From positions 417,501 to 481,500 of the forward strand of contig CAUYUJ010002769.1 of NCBI GenBank assembly GCA_963575745.1: 64,000 bases of DNA, written 5' to 3'. The position numbers and the translations under genes were made by a program. The notes under the pieces were generated by a model. The model saw only the letters and a list, made by a program, of their open reading frames with translations. It was not told where the DNA came from and did no database searches. Of this stretch, positions 20,896 to 30,482 are shown one piece after another (the stretch's first letter is position 1; each line of letters opens with the position of its first letter). Origin of the DNA: Prorocentrum cordatum. Taxonomy: Eukaryota; Sar; Dinophyceae; Prorocentrales; Prorocentraceae.

Positions 20896-20962
20896 CTCCC
20901 TGCCGGACTCCCTCCCGAACTCCCTCCCGGACTCCCTCCCGGACTCCCTCTCTGCTTCCCTC
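20896..20962. repeat. 12-bp GGACTCCCTCCC repeat
   Basis: Five to six units of CGGACTCCCTCC. Confidence 0.85.
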
Positions 20963-20984
20963 CCTGCTCCCCCCCTCCCCCGTG

Positions 20985-21120
20985 GCGCCGACCACGGTGG
21001 TTTCCCAGCCGCCCCCCCCGCGCTCCCCTCGGACGGGCCCCCCAAAGCCCCCATGGCCCCAAGGCCGCCCAAGACGGCCGACGAACGGGGTCTCCAAAGC
21101 CCCCTGTACCCCCCCCCCAG
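20985..21120. repeat. Diffuse Leu/Gly-type interspersed repeat
   Basis: CCCCCAAAGCCCCCATGGCCCC-like wording; the minus strand reads as Gly/Leu/Gly-Ala. Same class as 1925-2262. Confidence 0.45.
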
Positions 21121-21209
21121 GCCTTCAATAACCGCAGGAGACCTTTGCAGATCCAGAGCAGTTCCATCCTCCTCTTCCGCGCCCTCCTCCTCGCCCCGTT
21201 CCCCCCTTC

Positions 21210-21427
21210 GAGCTTGTTCTTTTTAGACCCCAGCGAATTTGCTTGCGTGGACGGGAAGAGGTCGCCTGAGCCTGAAGCAAGCCGCAAACGACTTGCACGT
21301 GCGGAGATCACGCGAGTCGACAGGCACATGCACGCCAGTGCTCGTTTGAAGAGGGGCGATGGGCGGGGGGGGGGGGGCCAACGCCATGCAAGTAAACTTG
21401 ACATAATCGATGAACAAAAACAAGCTC
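21210..21427 (-). mobile_element. R2 TIR element copy D, opposite orientation
   Basis: GAGCTTGTTCTTTTTAGACC at the left and AACAAAAACAAGCTC at the right are inverted, with inner CGAATTTGCTTGCGTGG and GCCATGCAAGTAAACTTG. The central block is the reverse complement of copies A and C. It is the best preserved copy for the outer TIR. Confidence 0.85.
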
Positions 21428-21960
21428 TTCCCGATCCGCGAGGCGAGCGAAGGCGACGACGACGAGGGTGACGACGGCGACGACGCGGCGGGGGAAGCGC
21501 GCGCCCGCAGCTCCGCTGGCGGGCCCGTCGCGCCTCGACGACCCGATGCGTTCGGCGCCGCCTTAAGTCGGGCATGTCCCTCTGCAGAAGGAGAAATTTC
21601 AAGAACAGCTCCAAAATAGTATGGGGACGATTTTTCGTGACCTTCTCACCTTCCGACCTGAGCGTCGCCAGACACAGCCCTCCCCCTTTGCCGCCCCTCC
21701 TCGCCGTCCGAGGAAGCAGTTCTGCCGCGCGCGGCGACGTCCCGCAACCACCGCCGCTGGCGCCCAAGACGGCCCAGGATGGCCCGATGGACCCTCCCGA
21801 AGCTGCGCCGGAGGGCAGACCCCCTCCCCCCCCCACGCCCCCGGGAAAGCCCCGCGGGAACCCTGCGCAGGCCCCAAGCGGCCCCATGCTCCTCGCCGTC
21901 ATCACCCTGATCGTTTCTCCGCTCATTCCTCCGCCGCCTTCTCTGCAAACGCCCCGCGGC
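21428..21960 (+). CDS. Candidate acidic-protein coding segment interrupted by R6
   Basis: The frame before the insertion reads EASEGDDDEGDDGDDAAGE and ARARSSAGGPVAPRRPDAFG, an acidic then basic/proline pattern typical of a disordered protein segment. The R6 element (21563-21661) breaks it. If the element and one copy of its 8-base duplication are removed, the frame continues without a stop into a Pro-rich segment ending in TPPGKPRGNPAQAPSGPMLL and a stop at 21961. The downstream part overlaps the diffuse Leu/Gly repeat on the other strand, so coding status is uncertain. Confidence 0.25.
21555..21669 (+). mobile_element. R6 TIR element with 8-bp target duplication, short copy
   Basis: The element at 21563-21661 begins TTAAGTCGGGCATGTCCCTC and ends with TTCCGACCTGA (inverted end). 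It is flanked by GCGCCGCC (21555-21562) and GCGTCGCC (21662-21669). Shares GGGGACGATTTTTC with the 31237 and 40733 copies. The interior is AT-rich compared with flanks. Confidence 0.8.
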
Positions 21961-21964
21961 TGAC

Positions 21965-22611
21965 GGAACTAAACACGCGTGCGATATGGCTACGTGCCAT
22001 GCCAAGATTGCATGGGCGCCGTGTTGCCCGACCACCACGACGCCACATGGAAGAGGCACTACACATAGCACGTAAACACCCGGCTGTAGAACAACAAGAA
22101 GTCACGGCACCGCTTTGTTCAACCACCACGCTGCCATGAAAGAGTGCCCGCGTGCAGATTGCATTGATTTTAGTCTCACCGAGTTGAACACAACGCATGT
22201 TTTCATTTCCTCGTGCAAAACAAAGTCTTGTCCACGCGCCCAGTTTCATGCGGCAGCGTGATTGATCAGAATGGCGCTTCACTTGTTATTGCTCTTCGTG
22301 GGGGCTCGCCACGTCACGCGGCCGCGTCCATGTGGCAGCGCGGCGGGACAACGGGGGGCGCCTGCGCAACATCTGCACGAGTCTCTGTTGTGATGCTGCG
22401 TAGCTTCGGGTCGGTGTGCAACTCCGTATGCCGCGCCTTGCTTTTCCACTATCCAGCGGAATAGCCGGCTGGTATTCCCTTCAATGCTCTGCAGCGTCTC
22501 TTGTAGACTCAAACGGTTAATGTTCCTGTTGGGTTGGTGGTTCCTTGGTTTCCAGCGTCTCGGGGGACTCGCGCCTGATCCACAAATAAGTTGTTCCATT
22601 GACCCATGTCT
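21965..22611. other. Unassigned lower-GC stretch
   Basis: Two loosely similar segments, CCGACCACCACGACGCCACATGG near 22028 (read in parts) and CAACCACCACGCTGCCATG near 22120, hint at an old duplication. No gene recognised. Confidence 0.45.
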
Positions 22612-22702
22612 TCCAGCGCGCTGGATCTCAGAATCCAGGGATCAGCCAAACTAGAATTGTTTAGCACGTGGGGTGAAAGAGCGTGTTCTACCGCTGCTGG
22701 CG

Positions 22703-22925
22703 GAAAACCGGGGGGGGTCACTACCGGTTCGAACCCCTCCCCCCCCCCCCCTCCGGAAAACCGGGGGGGGGTCACTACCGGTTCGAACCCCCCCCCCCAA
22801 GTTCATCATGAAAAGGGAGGGGGGTGGGAGGGGGGTCACTACCGGTTCGAACCCCCCCCCCCCCTCGAGCTCGAAAACCGGGGGGGGTCACTACCGGTTC
22901 GAACCCCCCCCCCCTCGAAAACCGA
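22703..22925 (+). repeat. Four modules of G-run + TCACTACCGGTTCGAACC + C-run
   Basis: Modules start near 22703, 22757, 22810 and 22874. Each has AAAACCGG (one has AAAAGGGAGG), a G run, GTCACTACCGGTTCGAAC and a C run. GGTTCGAACC is a palindrome and resembles a tRNA B-box, but no tRNA fold exists. Confidence 0.9.
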
Positions 22926-22935
22926 GGGGGGGTGC

Positions 22936-23280
22936 GGACAGTGGTGGGGACGGTGGTGGTGGGGACAGTGGTGAGGGGACAGCGGGACAGTGGTGGGGAC
23001 AGTGGGACAGTGGTGGGGACGGTAGTGGTGGGGACAATGGTGAGGACAATGGTGGGAACAGTGGGGACAGTGGGACAGTGGTGGGGACGGTGGTGGTGGG
23101 GACAGTGGTGTGGGGACAGTGGGAATGTGGTGGAAACAGTAGGACAGTGGAGGGTACAGTGGTGGTGGGGACAGTGGTGAAGGCGGTGGCGAGGACGGCG
23201 GTGGGACAATGGGACAGAGGTACAGTGGGGACAGTGGTGGGGACAGGGGGGACAGTGGTGGGAACAGTGGGACAGCTCAG
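22936..23280. repeat. GACAGTGGTGGG minisatellite
   Basis: About 345 bases of GGGACAGTGGTG-type units, 9-15 bases each, with GACGGTGGTGGT variants. Confidence 0.95.
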
Positions 23281-23470
23281 TGGTTCGAACCGGTAGTGAC
23301 CCCCCCCTCCGGTTTTCGAGGGGGGGGGGGGGGTTCGAACCGGTAGTGACCCCCCCCGGTTTTCGAGTTCGAGGGGGGGGGGGGGGGTTAGGGGAGGGGG
23401 AGGGTTTTGCCGGGGGAAGGGGGGGGGAGGGGTTCCAGCAGGGGGGGGGATTTTCGGAGGGGGGGGGGGG
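23281..23470 (-). repeat. Two inverted GGTTCGAACC modules and G runs
   Basis: GGTTCGAACCGGTAGTGACC followed by a C run and GGTTTTCGAG occurs at 23282 and 23334, the exact reverse of the 22703-22925 modules. G runs up to about 14 follow. Confidence 0.9.
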
Positions 23471-23551
23471 ACCCCCGGCTTCCGGAGGAAAAGGGCGGCA
23501 ATTTTCTATAATAAAGCGGCGGTGGATCACGCTCTCTTTTATATTACATGC

Positions 23552-23552
<1 letters not shown>

Positions 23553-23585
<33 letters not shown>
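23553..23585. repeat. TA dinucleotide repeat
   Basis: About 16 TA units. Confidence 0.95.
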
Positions 23586-23588
<3 letters not shown>

Positions 23589-24081
23589 TTCGAACATATG
23601 TAAGCCAAATGCAAAATCAACAACAGTTTCAAACCATGGATTTGCAATGCTCCCTGGGTTTCACTGTCTGGGCTCAAGTAGATTATTGCAGAAACTTAGG
23701 ATCCGCCGAAATATTAAAACAACAAACGACACATATCATGTCTGATGGCAGGCAGGATTGGTTGTCCCAAGTCCCAAACATGTTGTGATTTCGGCTGATC
23801 CTTGGTTGCGAGGTTCTTGGTCCAAGCGGTTGCCACAAATCTAAGATCAGCAGGCTAGCGAGTTTCTACAACGCTGTTGTATGAACAGTTTTGGTTCTTG
23901 TGACAGGCAGAATGTTTGATTAAACATGGTGTTAAGAATGTTGCCATCTTGGCTGATCCCATGATTCTGGGATCCAGCGCGATGAGCATCCTTCGGGTTT
24001 TGCAGAGACGCGGGCAACAGCAGGGATGACGCCGATGCTGAAGCAGATGCGAAAGAAAGAGCATCAAGGCAGCACCTGGGA

Positions 24082-24287
24082 CATCGCCGCTTGTGAGGGC
24101 ACGTCCGAAGGGGGCTGGGGGATGGCTGGGAAGTCGCCCTGGTCGTCCGTACCTCCCCTCCTCCTCCCCTCCCCCGTCTTTCCACATCGCCGCTTGTGAG
24201 GGCACGTCCGAAGGGGGCGGGGGGATGGCCGGGAAGTCGCCCTGGTCGTCCGTGCCTCCCCTCCTCCTCCGCTCCCTCCCCCCCCCC
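24082..24287. repeat. 103-bp tandem duplication
   Basis: CATCGCCGCTTGTGAGGGCA at 24082 recurs at 24185, followed in both by CGTCCGAAGGGGGC, GGGAAGTCGCCCTGGTCGTC and a CTCC tail. A few substitutions separate the units. Confidence 0.95.
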
Positions 24288-24480
24288 CTCCTATCCCTTC
24301 TCCCCTCCCTCCCTCCCCTCCCCTCCCCCTCTTCCTGGCCCTTCCCTCCTCCCTCCCTCCCCCCTCCCCTCCTCCCCCCCCCCCTTCCCTCCCCCTCCCC
24401 CCTGGCCCTTCCCCCTCCTCCCCTCCTCCCTCCCCCCTCCCCTCCCACCCCCCCCCCTCCCCTTCTGGCCCTCGCCCTCC
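24288..24480. repeat. CCCT / CTCC pyrimidine tract
   Basis: Nearly pure C/T for about 190 bases. Confidence 0.9.
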
Positions 24481-24655
24481 CCTCCCCGCGGCGCGCGGAG
24501 GCCGGCCTCCCCCGCTGGGCGCGCGGCCCGCCCCCCGCGGCTCCCGCGATGTCCCTCCCCCCGGCGCACCAGCTCGCCCTGGCCCCCGCCGGCGAGACGC
24601 TGGACCGCGGCCCAGGCCGCCGAGTGCCGATCGGCGTCGCCCCGGCATACTGGTG
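24481..24655 (+). CDS. Candidate exon, unknown protein
   Basis: Directly after the pyrimidine tract one frame reads RRAEAGLPRWARGPPPAAPA and MSLPPAHQLALAPAGETLDR, non-repetitive and Ala/Pro/Leu-rich. A pyrimidine tract followed by an exon-like island is a recurring arrangement here. Boundaries undefined. Confidence 0.25.
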
Positions 24656-25153
24656 CTGGGTGTGCGTGCGTCGCCCCCCCCCCCCCTCACCACAGGGGGC
24701 GACGCGCGCACCGAGCAGTCTTGCAGTGTACGCGTCGTGGCGGGCGCTTTCCGGCCGCACCCTCGGGGCACGATAGACCACGAGATGGGTGTACCATGTG
24801 TTCGGGTCAGATGCGCGCCTCCGAGGAGGACATGTAGTGTTAGTATGTCTCCGTGCGGTCCCATCTGGTTTCCCCACGAATGCTCAGAGGTTCGCGTTGG
24901 GGGACATTGTGGGGGCCCACCTCTCGTGCCTGGCCTCGCAGGCTCGGAATCTGAGCAAGCATCCCTCCGTGCTGCCTCCCACGCGTTGGGAACGTCGACT
25001 CGGCTCTGCTGGCCCTGAGCCCTGAGCTCTGGGCCCAGACGGCCCACGGAGGCTGCGACCCTGGCTGCCGAATGCTCAGCTTCTCGCTTTGGGAGATCTT
25101 TTCCAAAGCCCACCCGATGGCCCTGTTCGACCCTCAGGCGATCGCAAACACGG
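24656..25153. other. Unassigned stretch
   Basis: Non-repetitive apart from a C run at 24676-24688. No gene recognised. Confidence 0.5.
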
Positions 25154-25314
25154 ATCAAGGGGGCGTGGATTAGCGACGGGTCCCGTGTCCATTGGAAATC
25201 GCGGATTTCCGCCGCCGAACGAGGCAGCACTGGCCGTATCTTGGGGAGAGCCGATCCATGGATTAGGCGACCGCGCGCCAAATCCATGGATCGCCAATCC
25301 ATGTTGGCGCGCCC
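25154..25314. mobile_element. R3 TIR element, copy 2
   Basis: Same landmarks as copy 1: GGGCGTGGATTAGCGACGGG, GAAATCGCGGATTTCCGCCG, GCGACCGCGCGCCAAATCC, with the inverted end ATCGCCAATCCATG. It has a short deletion around GGCACCTCCCCC. Confidence 0.75.
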
Positions 25315-25734
25315 GCGAGACCCTCGTTGGAGCTTGTTCGATACTCTACTCCGACTCTGCCTCGACGCAAGGGCGGCTCAAGTTCGGCTCAGGTCGGCCC
25401 CTTTTCGACGCAGGTCGCCTCTGCCTCGACGCCCGTCCGCGGCCGAGGCCGCCGAATGCTCACGGTCGGAAACCTTTGGACGACGACGTGCCGTGCCGCG
25501 GGCTCTGGCCCACCACGCTTCGGCGCGCGACGCGCTGTCCGCGTGCTGGTTCCCAGGCGTCGCCGTCCCGAGCCTCTCCCAGCCTCGCGCCCCTCGGAGC
25601 GGAGCGACGCGCGATCCGCTTGCAAGGCATGGCCTGTCGGAGCGGCCGCCGCCGCGACACGCGAAGCGAGAGTTCCTGGCCGCAGGTGTTCGGTCTGGGG
25701 ACCTTCCTCAAGCGGATCTGTTCGACCCGAGCTC
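25315..25734. other. Unassigned stretch with diverged CGACTC/CGACGC repeats
   Basis: 25330-25435 contains CTCGACGC, GGCTCAAGTTCGGCTCAGG phrases related to the next repeat. The rest is CpG-rich and unrecognised. Confidence 0.45.
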
Positions 25735-25850
25735 AAGGTAGCTCGATTCTAGTTCGCTTCTGGCTCGACTCAAGGTCGACTCAAGTTCGACTCGGGTCGA
25801 CTCAAGATCGACTCATGGTCGATTCAAGGTCGACTCAAGGTCAACGCAGC
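25735..25850. repeat. 12-bp GGTCGACTCAAG minisatellite
   Basis: About nine units of AGGTCGACTCAA with TTCGACTCGGG and ATCGACTCATG variants. Confidence 0.9.
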
Positions 25851-25994
25851 ATCGACGCATGCGTGGAGCGGGTGGCTCCAGCAAGGTCCCCATCACACGC
25901 ATCTGAGAATGCCGCCCCGCCCCCCCGCACCCGCCGTCACAACCACCAGCCCAGACATCCGGCGTCCCCTGAGATCTTGGCGTCTCCGTTGTTT

Positions 25995-26090
25995 CGAGCC
26001 GGGCGTTTTAGCCCAGTTTCGTGCCCCGGGACCCTCACAGATCGATCCGACTCGAAAATTGGCGCTGAGAGATGGGATCTGGCGCTCTGG
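25995..26090. repeat. R4 dispersed repeat, copy 1
   Basis: GAGCCGGGCGTTTT, CCCCGGGACCCTCACAGATC and CGACTCGAAAATTGG recur in order at 42759-42860 and 44878-44985. The GGCCCCGGGACC core is also found in R5, so the two families may share an origin. Confidence 0.7.
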
Positions 26091-26261
26091 TTTTGATTTG
26101 TCACGATGTTGCAGTGTTTTCGCTACGTCGTGAATCAGGATCCATCGTCTTACAGAGATCGAGGCCGGGGCTCCTCGTCGTCTCTGGCCTCCTGGAGGGC
26201 CCTCGTCGGGGAGGAGACTTCGGCCCTTGGGGAAGGTGTCGGGACTTCGGGGGGGCAAGAT

Positions 26262-26640
26262 CTCCTCCTCCTCCTCCTCCTCCTCCTCCTTCTCCTCCCC
26301 TCCTCCTCCCCTCCTCCTCCCCTCCTCCTCACTCCCCTGGTCCCGGCCTGCCTCCTCCTCCTCAACCTCCGCGTCCCCCCTCGCTGTCTCTCCTCGTCCT
26401 CTTCGCCGCGTGTGCTGCGTTCCTCGTCCTCGCCCTCCCCTCCCATTCCCTCTCGGCTCTCCCTCCCTCCCTCCCTCGTCCTCCCCCTCCCCTCGCCTCT
26501 CTCCCCTCCCCTTCCCTCTCGGCTTTCCCTCCCCTCGCCTCCCTCCCCTCGCCGCCCTCCCCGTCCCTCTCGGCTCTCCCTCCCCTCGCCTTCCTCCTCC
26601 CTCCCCTCCCCTCCCTCCCTCGTCCTCCCCCTCCCCCTCG
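26262..26640. repeat. CCT / CCCT / TCGTCC pyrimidine array
   Basis: Mixed pyrimidine tandem repeats with CTCGGCTCTCCCTCCC units in the second half. Confidence 0.9.
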
Positions 26641-27083
26641 TCCGCATCTCCATGCGGGCGGCATCCGCATCGCCACGAAGCAATCGGGTACCGAGTGGAG
26701 CGGCTCCTGGTTCTGTTCGCCGTGTTCGGGTGCGTCTCGCCGCCTTTCATCCTGCGCCGCTCTTTGACTGCCCTGGAGCCCTCGCGGGGCCCCAGGGGTC
26801 GTCCAGAGACGACTTGGAGAGAAACGCAGGCCCTGGGGGAGGGCCAGAGTGGCCATCTCGGACCCTTCTCCCTCAGCACCCCTTTTTCTCTTGCCATTGC
26901 AACCGGAGGACGAAGCAGACGCCCCCCCCCCCCCCCGGTCCGCAGGCTCCGAGAACCGGCAGTACCAGCACATCCTGGAGGCGCCCTGGTCGGCGCCGTC
27001 GTCATACTCCTTCTTCCTTCTCGTCCTTCCCCTTCTCCCGCTCCGCCTCTTCCTTCTCCCGATTTCCGCGCCTCTTTCTACAG
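26641..27083. other. Unassigned stretch
   Basis: An open plus-strand frame reads GRHPHRHEAIGYRVERLLVL then FAVFGCVSPPF at 26640-26750, possibly an exon fragment, but nothing is recognised. Confidence 0.4.
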
Positions 27084-27089
27084 TCATCC

Positions 27090-27186
<97 letters not shown>

Positions 27187-27430
27187 GATAATCATCATCA
27201 TCTTCATCATCTTCATCATCAGCATCAGCATCAGCATCAGCATCAGCAGCATCATCATCATCTTCATGTTCATCGTCATCGTCATCGTCATCATCATCAT
27301 CATCATCATCATCAGCAGCATCAACTGATCCATCATCATCATCAGCAGCATCATCATCCTCAGTATCATCATCAGCAGCATCACCATTGTCATCATCATC
27401 ATCATCAGCATCATCATCATCATCATCAGC
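27084..27430. repeat. CAT microsatellite
   Basis: About 345 bases of CAT/ATC with CAG and CGT interruptions. Poly-His, poly-Ile, poly-Met and poly-Asp frames are artefacts. Confidence 0.95.
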
Positions 27431-27623
27431 ATTGTACTCTGCCGCGCTCATCCTCTGCACGCGTTTCCGTTTACTCCTTTTCTCCTCTTCTTCATTGTTC
27501 CACCTCTTCTCTCTGATTCAGAATTTCTCCCCTTCGCCCTCTGCACCCGTGTCATATTCCTCATCTCCCTTGCTCCTTCTGCTCTTCCTGCTCCTGCTCA
27601 TCATCTGTCGTCGTCGTGTCCAC

Positions 27624-27690
27624 CATCGTCATCATCATCATCATCAGCATCAGCATCATCGTCATCATCATCATCATCATCATCATCATT

Positions 27691-27738
<48 letters not shown>

Positions 27739-27795
27739 GCCATCATCAGCATCAACATCAGCATCAGCATCATCATCAGCAGCAGCATCATCATG
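27624..27795. repeat. CAT microsatellite
   Basis: Second CAT array with CAGCAT variants near the right end. Confidence 0.95.
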
Positions 27796-27965
27796 AGTGT
27801 GCTGCTTGCCAGTTTGCAGTCATTGCGGACAGTAGCCGTTGAGTCTGAAGTCCTCCACTTGTGCCTCGCTACCCCTCCCCATTCTCACCGAGGGGGACGT
27901 CAGACGAAGCAAAGCGGGGCAGTGTCGGCAAGCGTGCGGACGTCACTGGAGAGTTTGGAAGGCCT

Positions 27966-28078
27966 GGATGCCACTCAGCCAAGGCCCCTCCCCCCTCCCC
28001 TCCTCTCGAAGCTTGCGTTTATGGTGTTTCTCTCTTCTTCTATGAATGTCATTCGGCCAAGGCCCCTCCCTCCCCTCC
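27966..28078. repeat. Short direct duplication
   Basis: GCCAAGGCCCCTCCC occurs at about 27978 and 28056, each followed by CTCC-rich sequence. Confidence 0.6.
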
Positions 28079-28088
28079 TTCTTCTTTT

Positions 28089-28142
28089 CCTCCTCCTCCT
28101 CCTCCTCCTCCTCCTCCTCCTCCTCCTCCTCCTCCTCCCCCT
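28089..28142. repeat. CCT microsatellite acting as possible polypyrimidine tract
   Basis: CCT units end shortly before CTCACGCAG, the proposed acceptor of the next feature. Confidence 0.9.
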
Positions 28143-28160
28143 CCTCGCTCGCTCACGCAG

Positions 28161-28236
28161 CAGCTCCGCGCCCGCGCCGCGCGCAACCGTGTACGGCGCC
28201 AGGGGCCGCCTGTACACGTGGCTACGGCTCAAGTAG
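28161..28236 (+). CDS. Candidate terminal exon, unknown protein
   Basis: After CTCGCTCACGCAG the frame reads SSAPAPRATVYGARGRLYTW, then LRLK and TAG at 28234-28236. Tyr/Trp/Arg-containing text ending at a stop behind a pyrimidine tract and AG is what a last exon should look like. No family recognised. Confidence 0.3.
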
Positions 28237-28360
28237 TCTTGTAGACCACGTCCGCCTCCGCCGTACCCCGATGGAGTAGCCTTGGCCCAATCGACGAGGA
28301 GGTAGAGGGGGGGGGAACGTCTGAAGTGGTCGAGAAGAAGGAGGGGGGGAGGCATCGCCA

Positions 28361-28417
28361 TGGGCCTCCTCCTCCTCCTCCTCCTCCTCCTCCTCCTCCT
28401 CCTCCTCCTCCTCCTCC
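28361..28417. repeat. CCT microsatellite
   Basis: Pure CCT. Confidence 0.95.
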
Positions 28418-29083
28418 CGTGAGCCGAGCGAGAGAAGAGAGGATAGGATAACAGAGAATCCGTAGGGTAATTAGGCCCCCTAGCAAAACTTTGGGCTGCA
28501 CGGGCCTCCCGACCCTCTCCCCCTCCTCCTTTTGTGTTGTCTTGTCGTCGTCTCCCCCCCCCCTAGTTTGGGCGCACTGCTAAGCCCGCGCGTCCCCATC
28601 CCTTGGGTACGCGAAAGGGCCAGCAGCTGCCCCCCCCGCACTGACCCGCAGGGACTCGTAATCCTAAGGTAGCGAGCCTCTCTTACGGGGCCTCCTCGGA
28701 GCTCACTCCTTGAGCAACGGGGTTTGCCCCCTGCTGGCCCTGGTGAGAAGCCAGGCCCGTTGCACAACCAATCGCAGGGGAGTTTGCCAGATGCGCGCAA
28801 GGCACCAGCGTAGGTGTTTTGACGTTGAACCTCCTGATGCGGATGTTCTTGTCCTTTTCCTCCTCCTCCTCCTCCTCGTGCTGATGCTTCTGCTCGCCTC
28901 CGCCGCCCCCGCCAAAACCAATGCGCCGCCGTGGGCGCCATTACATACGTGGACACCCGAGCGGCCGACACGCTTAGCCCCGCACGCAGAGCTCCCGCGA
29001 TGCGGTTGCCATATCGGGCCCCTCGGCATGCGCCCACGCCTCGGTCTGCATGCCCATGTGCGTGCACTTCGAAACAACAAAAA
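28418..29083. other. Unassigned stretch
   Basis: Contains a short CCT run at 28858-28878 and the 14-mer TCCTAAGGTAGCGA at 28663-28676, which equals a universal large-subunit rRNA word but without supporting flanks. No gene recognised. Confidence 0.5.
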
Positions 29084-29135
29084 CATGAGCGTAAATGTTT
29101 GGCGCGCCGCGCGGATTTCTTGGATCCGAGCGCCA
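29060..29135 (-). repeat. R1 element end fragment
   Basis: ACAACAAAAACATGAGCG, then TTTGGCGCGCCGCGCGGATT and TCTTGGATC match the right terminal region of R1 at 53745-53806 over about 60 bases in inverse orientation. The other end is absent. Confidence 0.7.
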
Positions 29136-29483
29136 AGGGAGGAAAAGTCACACGGACCCGACAACTGGCGTCTACCACTGTGCCCTGGGCGTTTACGAAA
29201 CTGCCCTGACTTGTTCGATTCCGTCTGAGGGCGCGTTTACGAAACGGCTTCGCGTGTCGGGGTGATTCTTATGAGGGTGGATTTTCTGCCTTCTATGCTC
29301 TTCACCCTCCTCGTCCTCCTCCTTATCTCCTCCGTAGTATAAACACACTCAGTTCGACGCGCCAGTCGCTTCACGCAAGGACAGGAGGAGATCGTTTCCT
29401 CTCGAGCAGGGCGAATCGGGATCCTCATATCTTCCCGTTTGGCATCCTGGGGTTGTGGGCTTCCAAGAGAATTCACGATGTGG
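29136..29483. other. Unassigned stretch
   Basis: GCGTTTACGAAAC occurs twice (29190 and 29231), and ATGAGGGTGGATTTTCTG at 29269 repeats the right end of the R16 element at 29667. No gene recognised. Confidence 0.5.
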
Positions 29484-29701
29484 TCGCTGGAACGGCGCCA
29501 GTCCACAAAAAACCGTCGACAAGAAATTCAACACTGAGACCCCAGGAAGTCCACTCATTTTTGGTGTGAAAGCGCCACGCTTTCCACGGCAGAACCATGG
29601 AAGCCCAAGAAACCCAGGGCACCCTGGAGGCAAGCAGGGTGTTTCTTGGCATGGGCCTCCAGTGGATGAGGGTGGATTTTCTGTTCGCTGGAACGGCGCC
29701 A
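29484..29701 (+). mobile_element. R16 insertion with 17-bp target duplication
   Basis: TCGCTGGAACGGCGCCA is present at 29484-29500 and 29685-29701, a perfect 17-base direct repeat around a 184-base insert. The insert ends CCACAAAAAACC and GGTGGATTTTCTGT are weakly inverted. Its interior (ATTTTTGGTGTG, GGGCACCCTGGAGGCAA, TTCTTGGCATGGG) matches the reverse complement of 39725-39872. Confidence 0.8.
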
Positions 29702-29882
29702 CGGAACTGTGGACCTCGTGGCCCTCAGGGCGCTCCTCGGTGGCAAGCAGACTCTTGTCGCCCGCGGGGGCAGGCCGGCGCAAAAATACTCCCTCTTCCG
29801 GCGGCCTCTCGGGGCGGAAGCCAGCGGCGGGGGGTCTGGCGGGCGGCAGCTCGGGGATGCAGCTTCTGGTCGGGGAAGGGGG

Positions 29883-30042
29883 GCGTTGCGTTATGTCGGG
29901 CACGTCCCTCTACAGAAGAAATGTTCGCAATCATCGTAAAGAGATAGCCAGGGGACGATTATCTTACTATTTTGGTATATGTTTCATTGTTCCGTTCTTC
30001 AAAGTCCTGTTGTAGGAGGACATGCCCGACTTGAGCGTTGCG
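29883..30042 (+). mobile_element. R6 TIR element with perfect 8-bp target duplication
   Basis: The element at 29891-30034 starts TTATGTCGGGCACGTCCCTC and ends GGACATGCCCGACTTGA, near-perfect inverted ends. GCGTTGCG lies on both sides (29883-29890 and 30035-30042). The interior is strongly AT-rich, unlike flanking DNA. Confidence 0.9.
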
Positions 30043-30482
30043 GGGGAAATTGCAGCGTGCGCCAAGCGACCAGGGGGGGGAGCATCGCCGGCCAGCACAG
30101 ACCATGGTAATGAATGAGTGTTAATTCTATAAGTTATTCCAAGAAACGAAAAGCACCAACTTTTAAATAAATACGAGAAGCGGAATCGTGTCACCGAGTC
30201 AAAACATGGCAGAACAGCATTTAGTAAACGCAGTAATTGGTTTATTCTATTCCCCCAAAACGATTTTCAACAAACACAGCACAAAATCTGGTGTCATGTG
30301 TCTAAATCCGGAATATTATCGTTACCATGTATCAAGTTGGTCGATCAGAAAAGGTACCGCTACCGCTACCATTCCGTCGTTGCCACGGCTTGACTCGCCT
30401 CGATATATTGTTTTGAACGCGCCCCAGCAAAGTTTCATGGACTAGCCGTATGGGTACCTGCTTGCGCTTTGAAGCGACGTGT
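30043..30482. other. Unassigned AT-balanced stretch
   Basis: Lower GC than surroundings. Carries an isolated R14-end-like AAAAGGTACCGCTACCGC at 30350. No gene recognised. Confidence 0.5.

Larger units (their letters stand above)
22612..23983. mobile_element. R20: ~1.37-kb composite element with inverted ends
   Basis: Left end 22612-22660 (CGCGCTGGATCTCAGAATCC, then GGGATCAGCCAA) is matched in inverse at 23929-23983 (TTGGCTGATCCCATGATTCT, then GGGATCCAGCGCG). A partial third motif, CGGCTGATCCTTGG, lies at 23792. Between the ends are four direct GGTTCGAACC modules, a GACAGTGG minisatellite, two inverted modules, poly-G/C runs and a TA repeat. No protein-coding capacity is seen. Confidence 0.6.

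Noticed and set aside
22703-23380. tRNA genes or Pol III promoters suggested by repeated GGTTCGAACC
   Set aside because: Only a B-box-like palindrome is present. There is no acceptor stem, D-arm or anticodon arm at the required spacing.
27084-27795. Poly-His or poly-Asp protein
   Set aside because: CAT microsatellite only. The same applies to 34737-34995, 54848-55420 and 61514-61741.
28663-28676. Large-subunit rRNA fragment (TCCTAAGGTAGCGA)
   Set aside because: Only 14 bases match the universal core; the flanks do not continue the match on either side. A covariance search with an LSU model would settle it.
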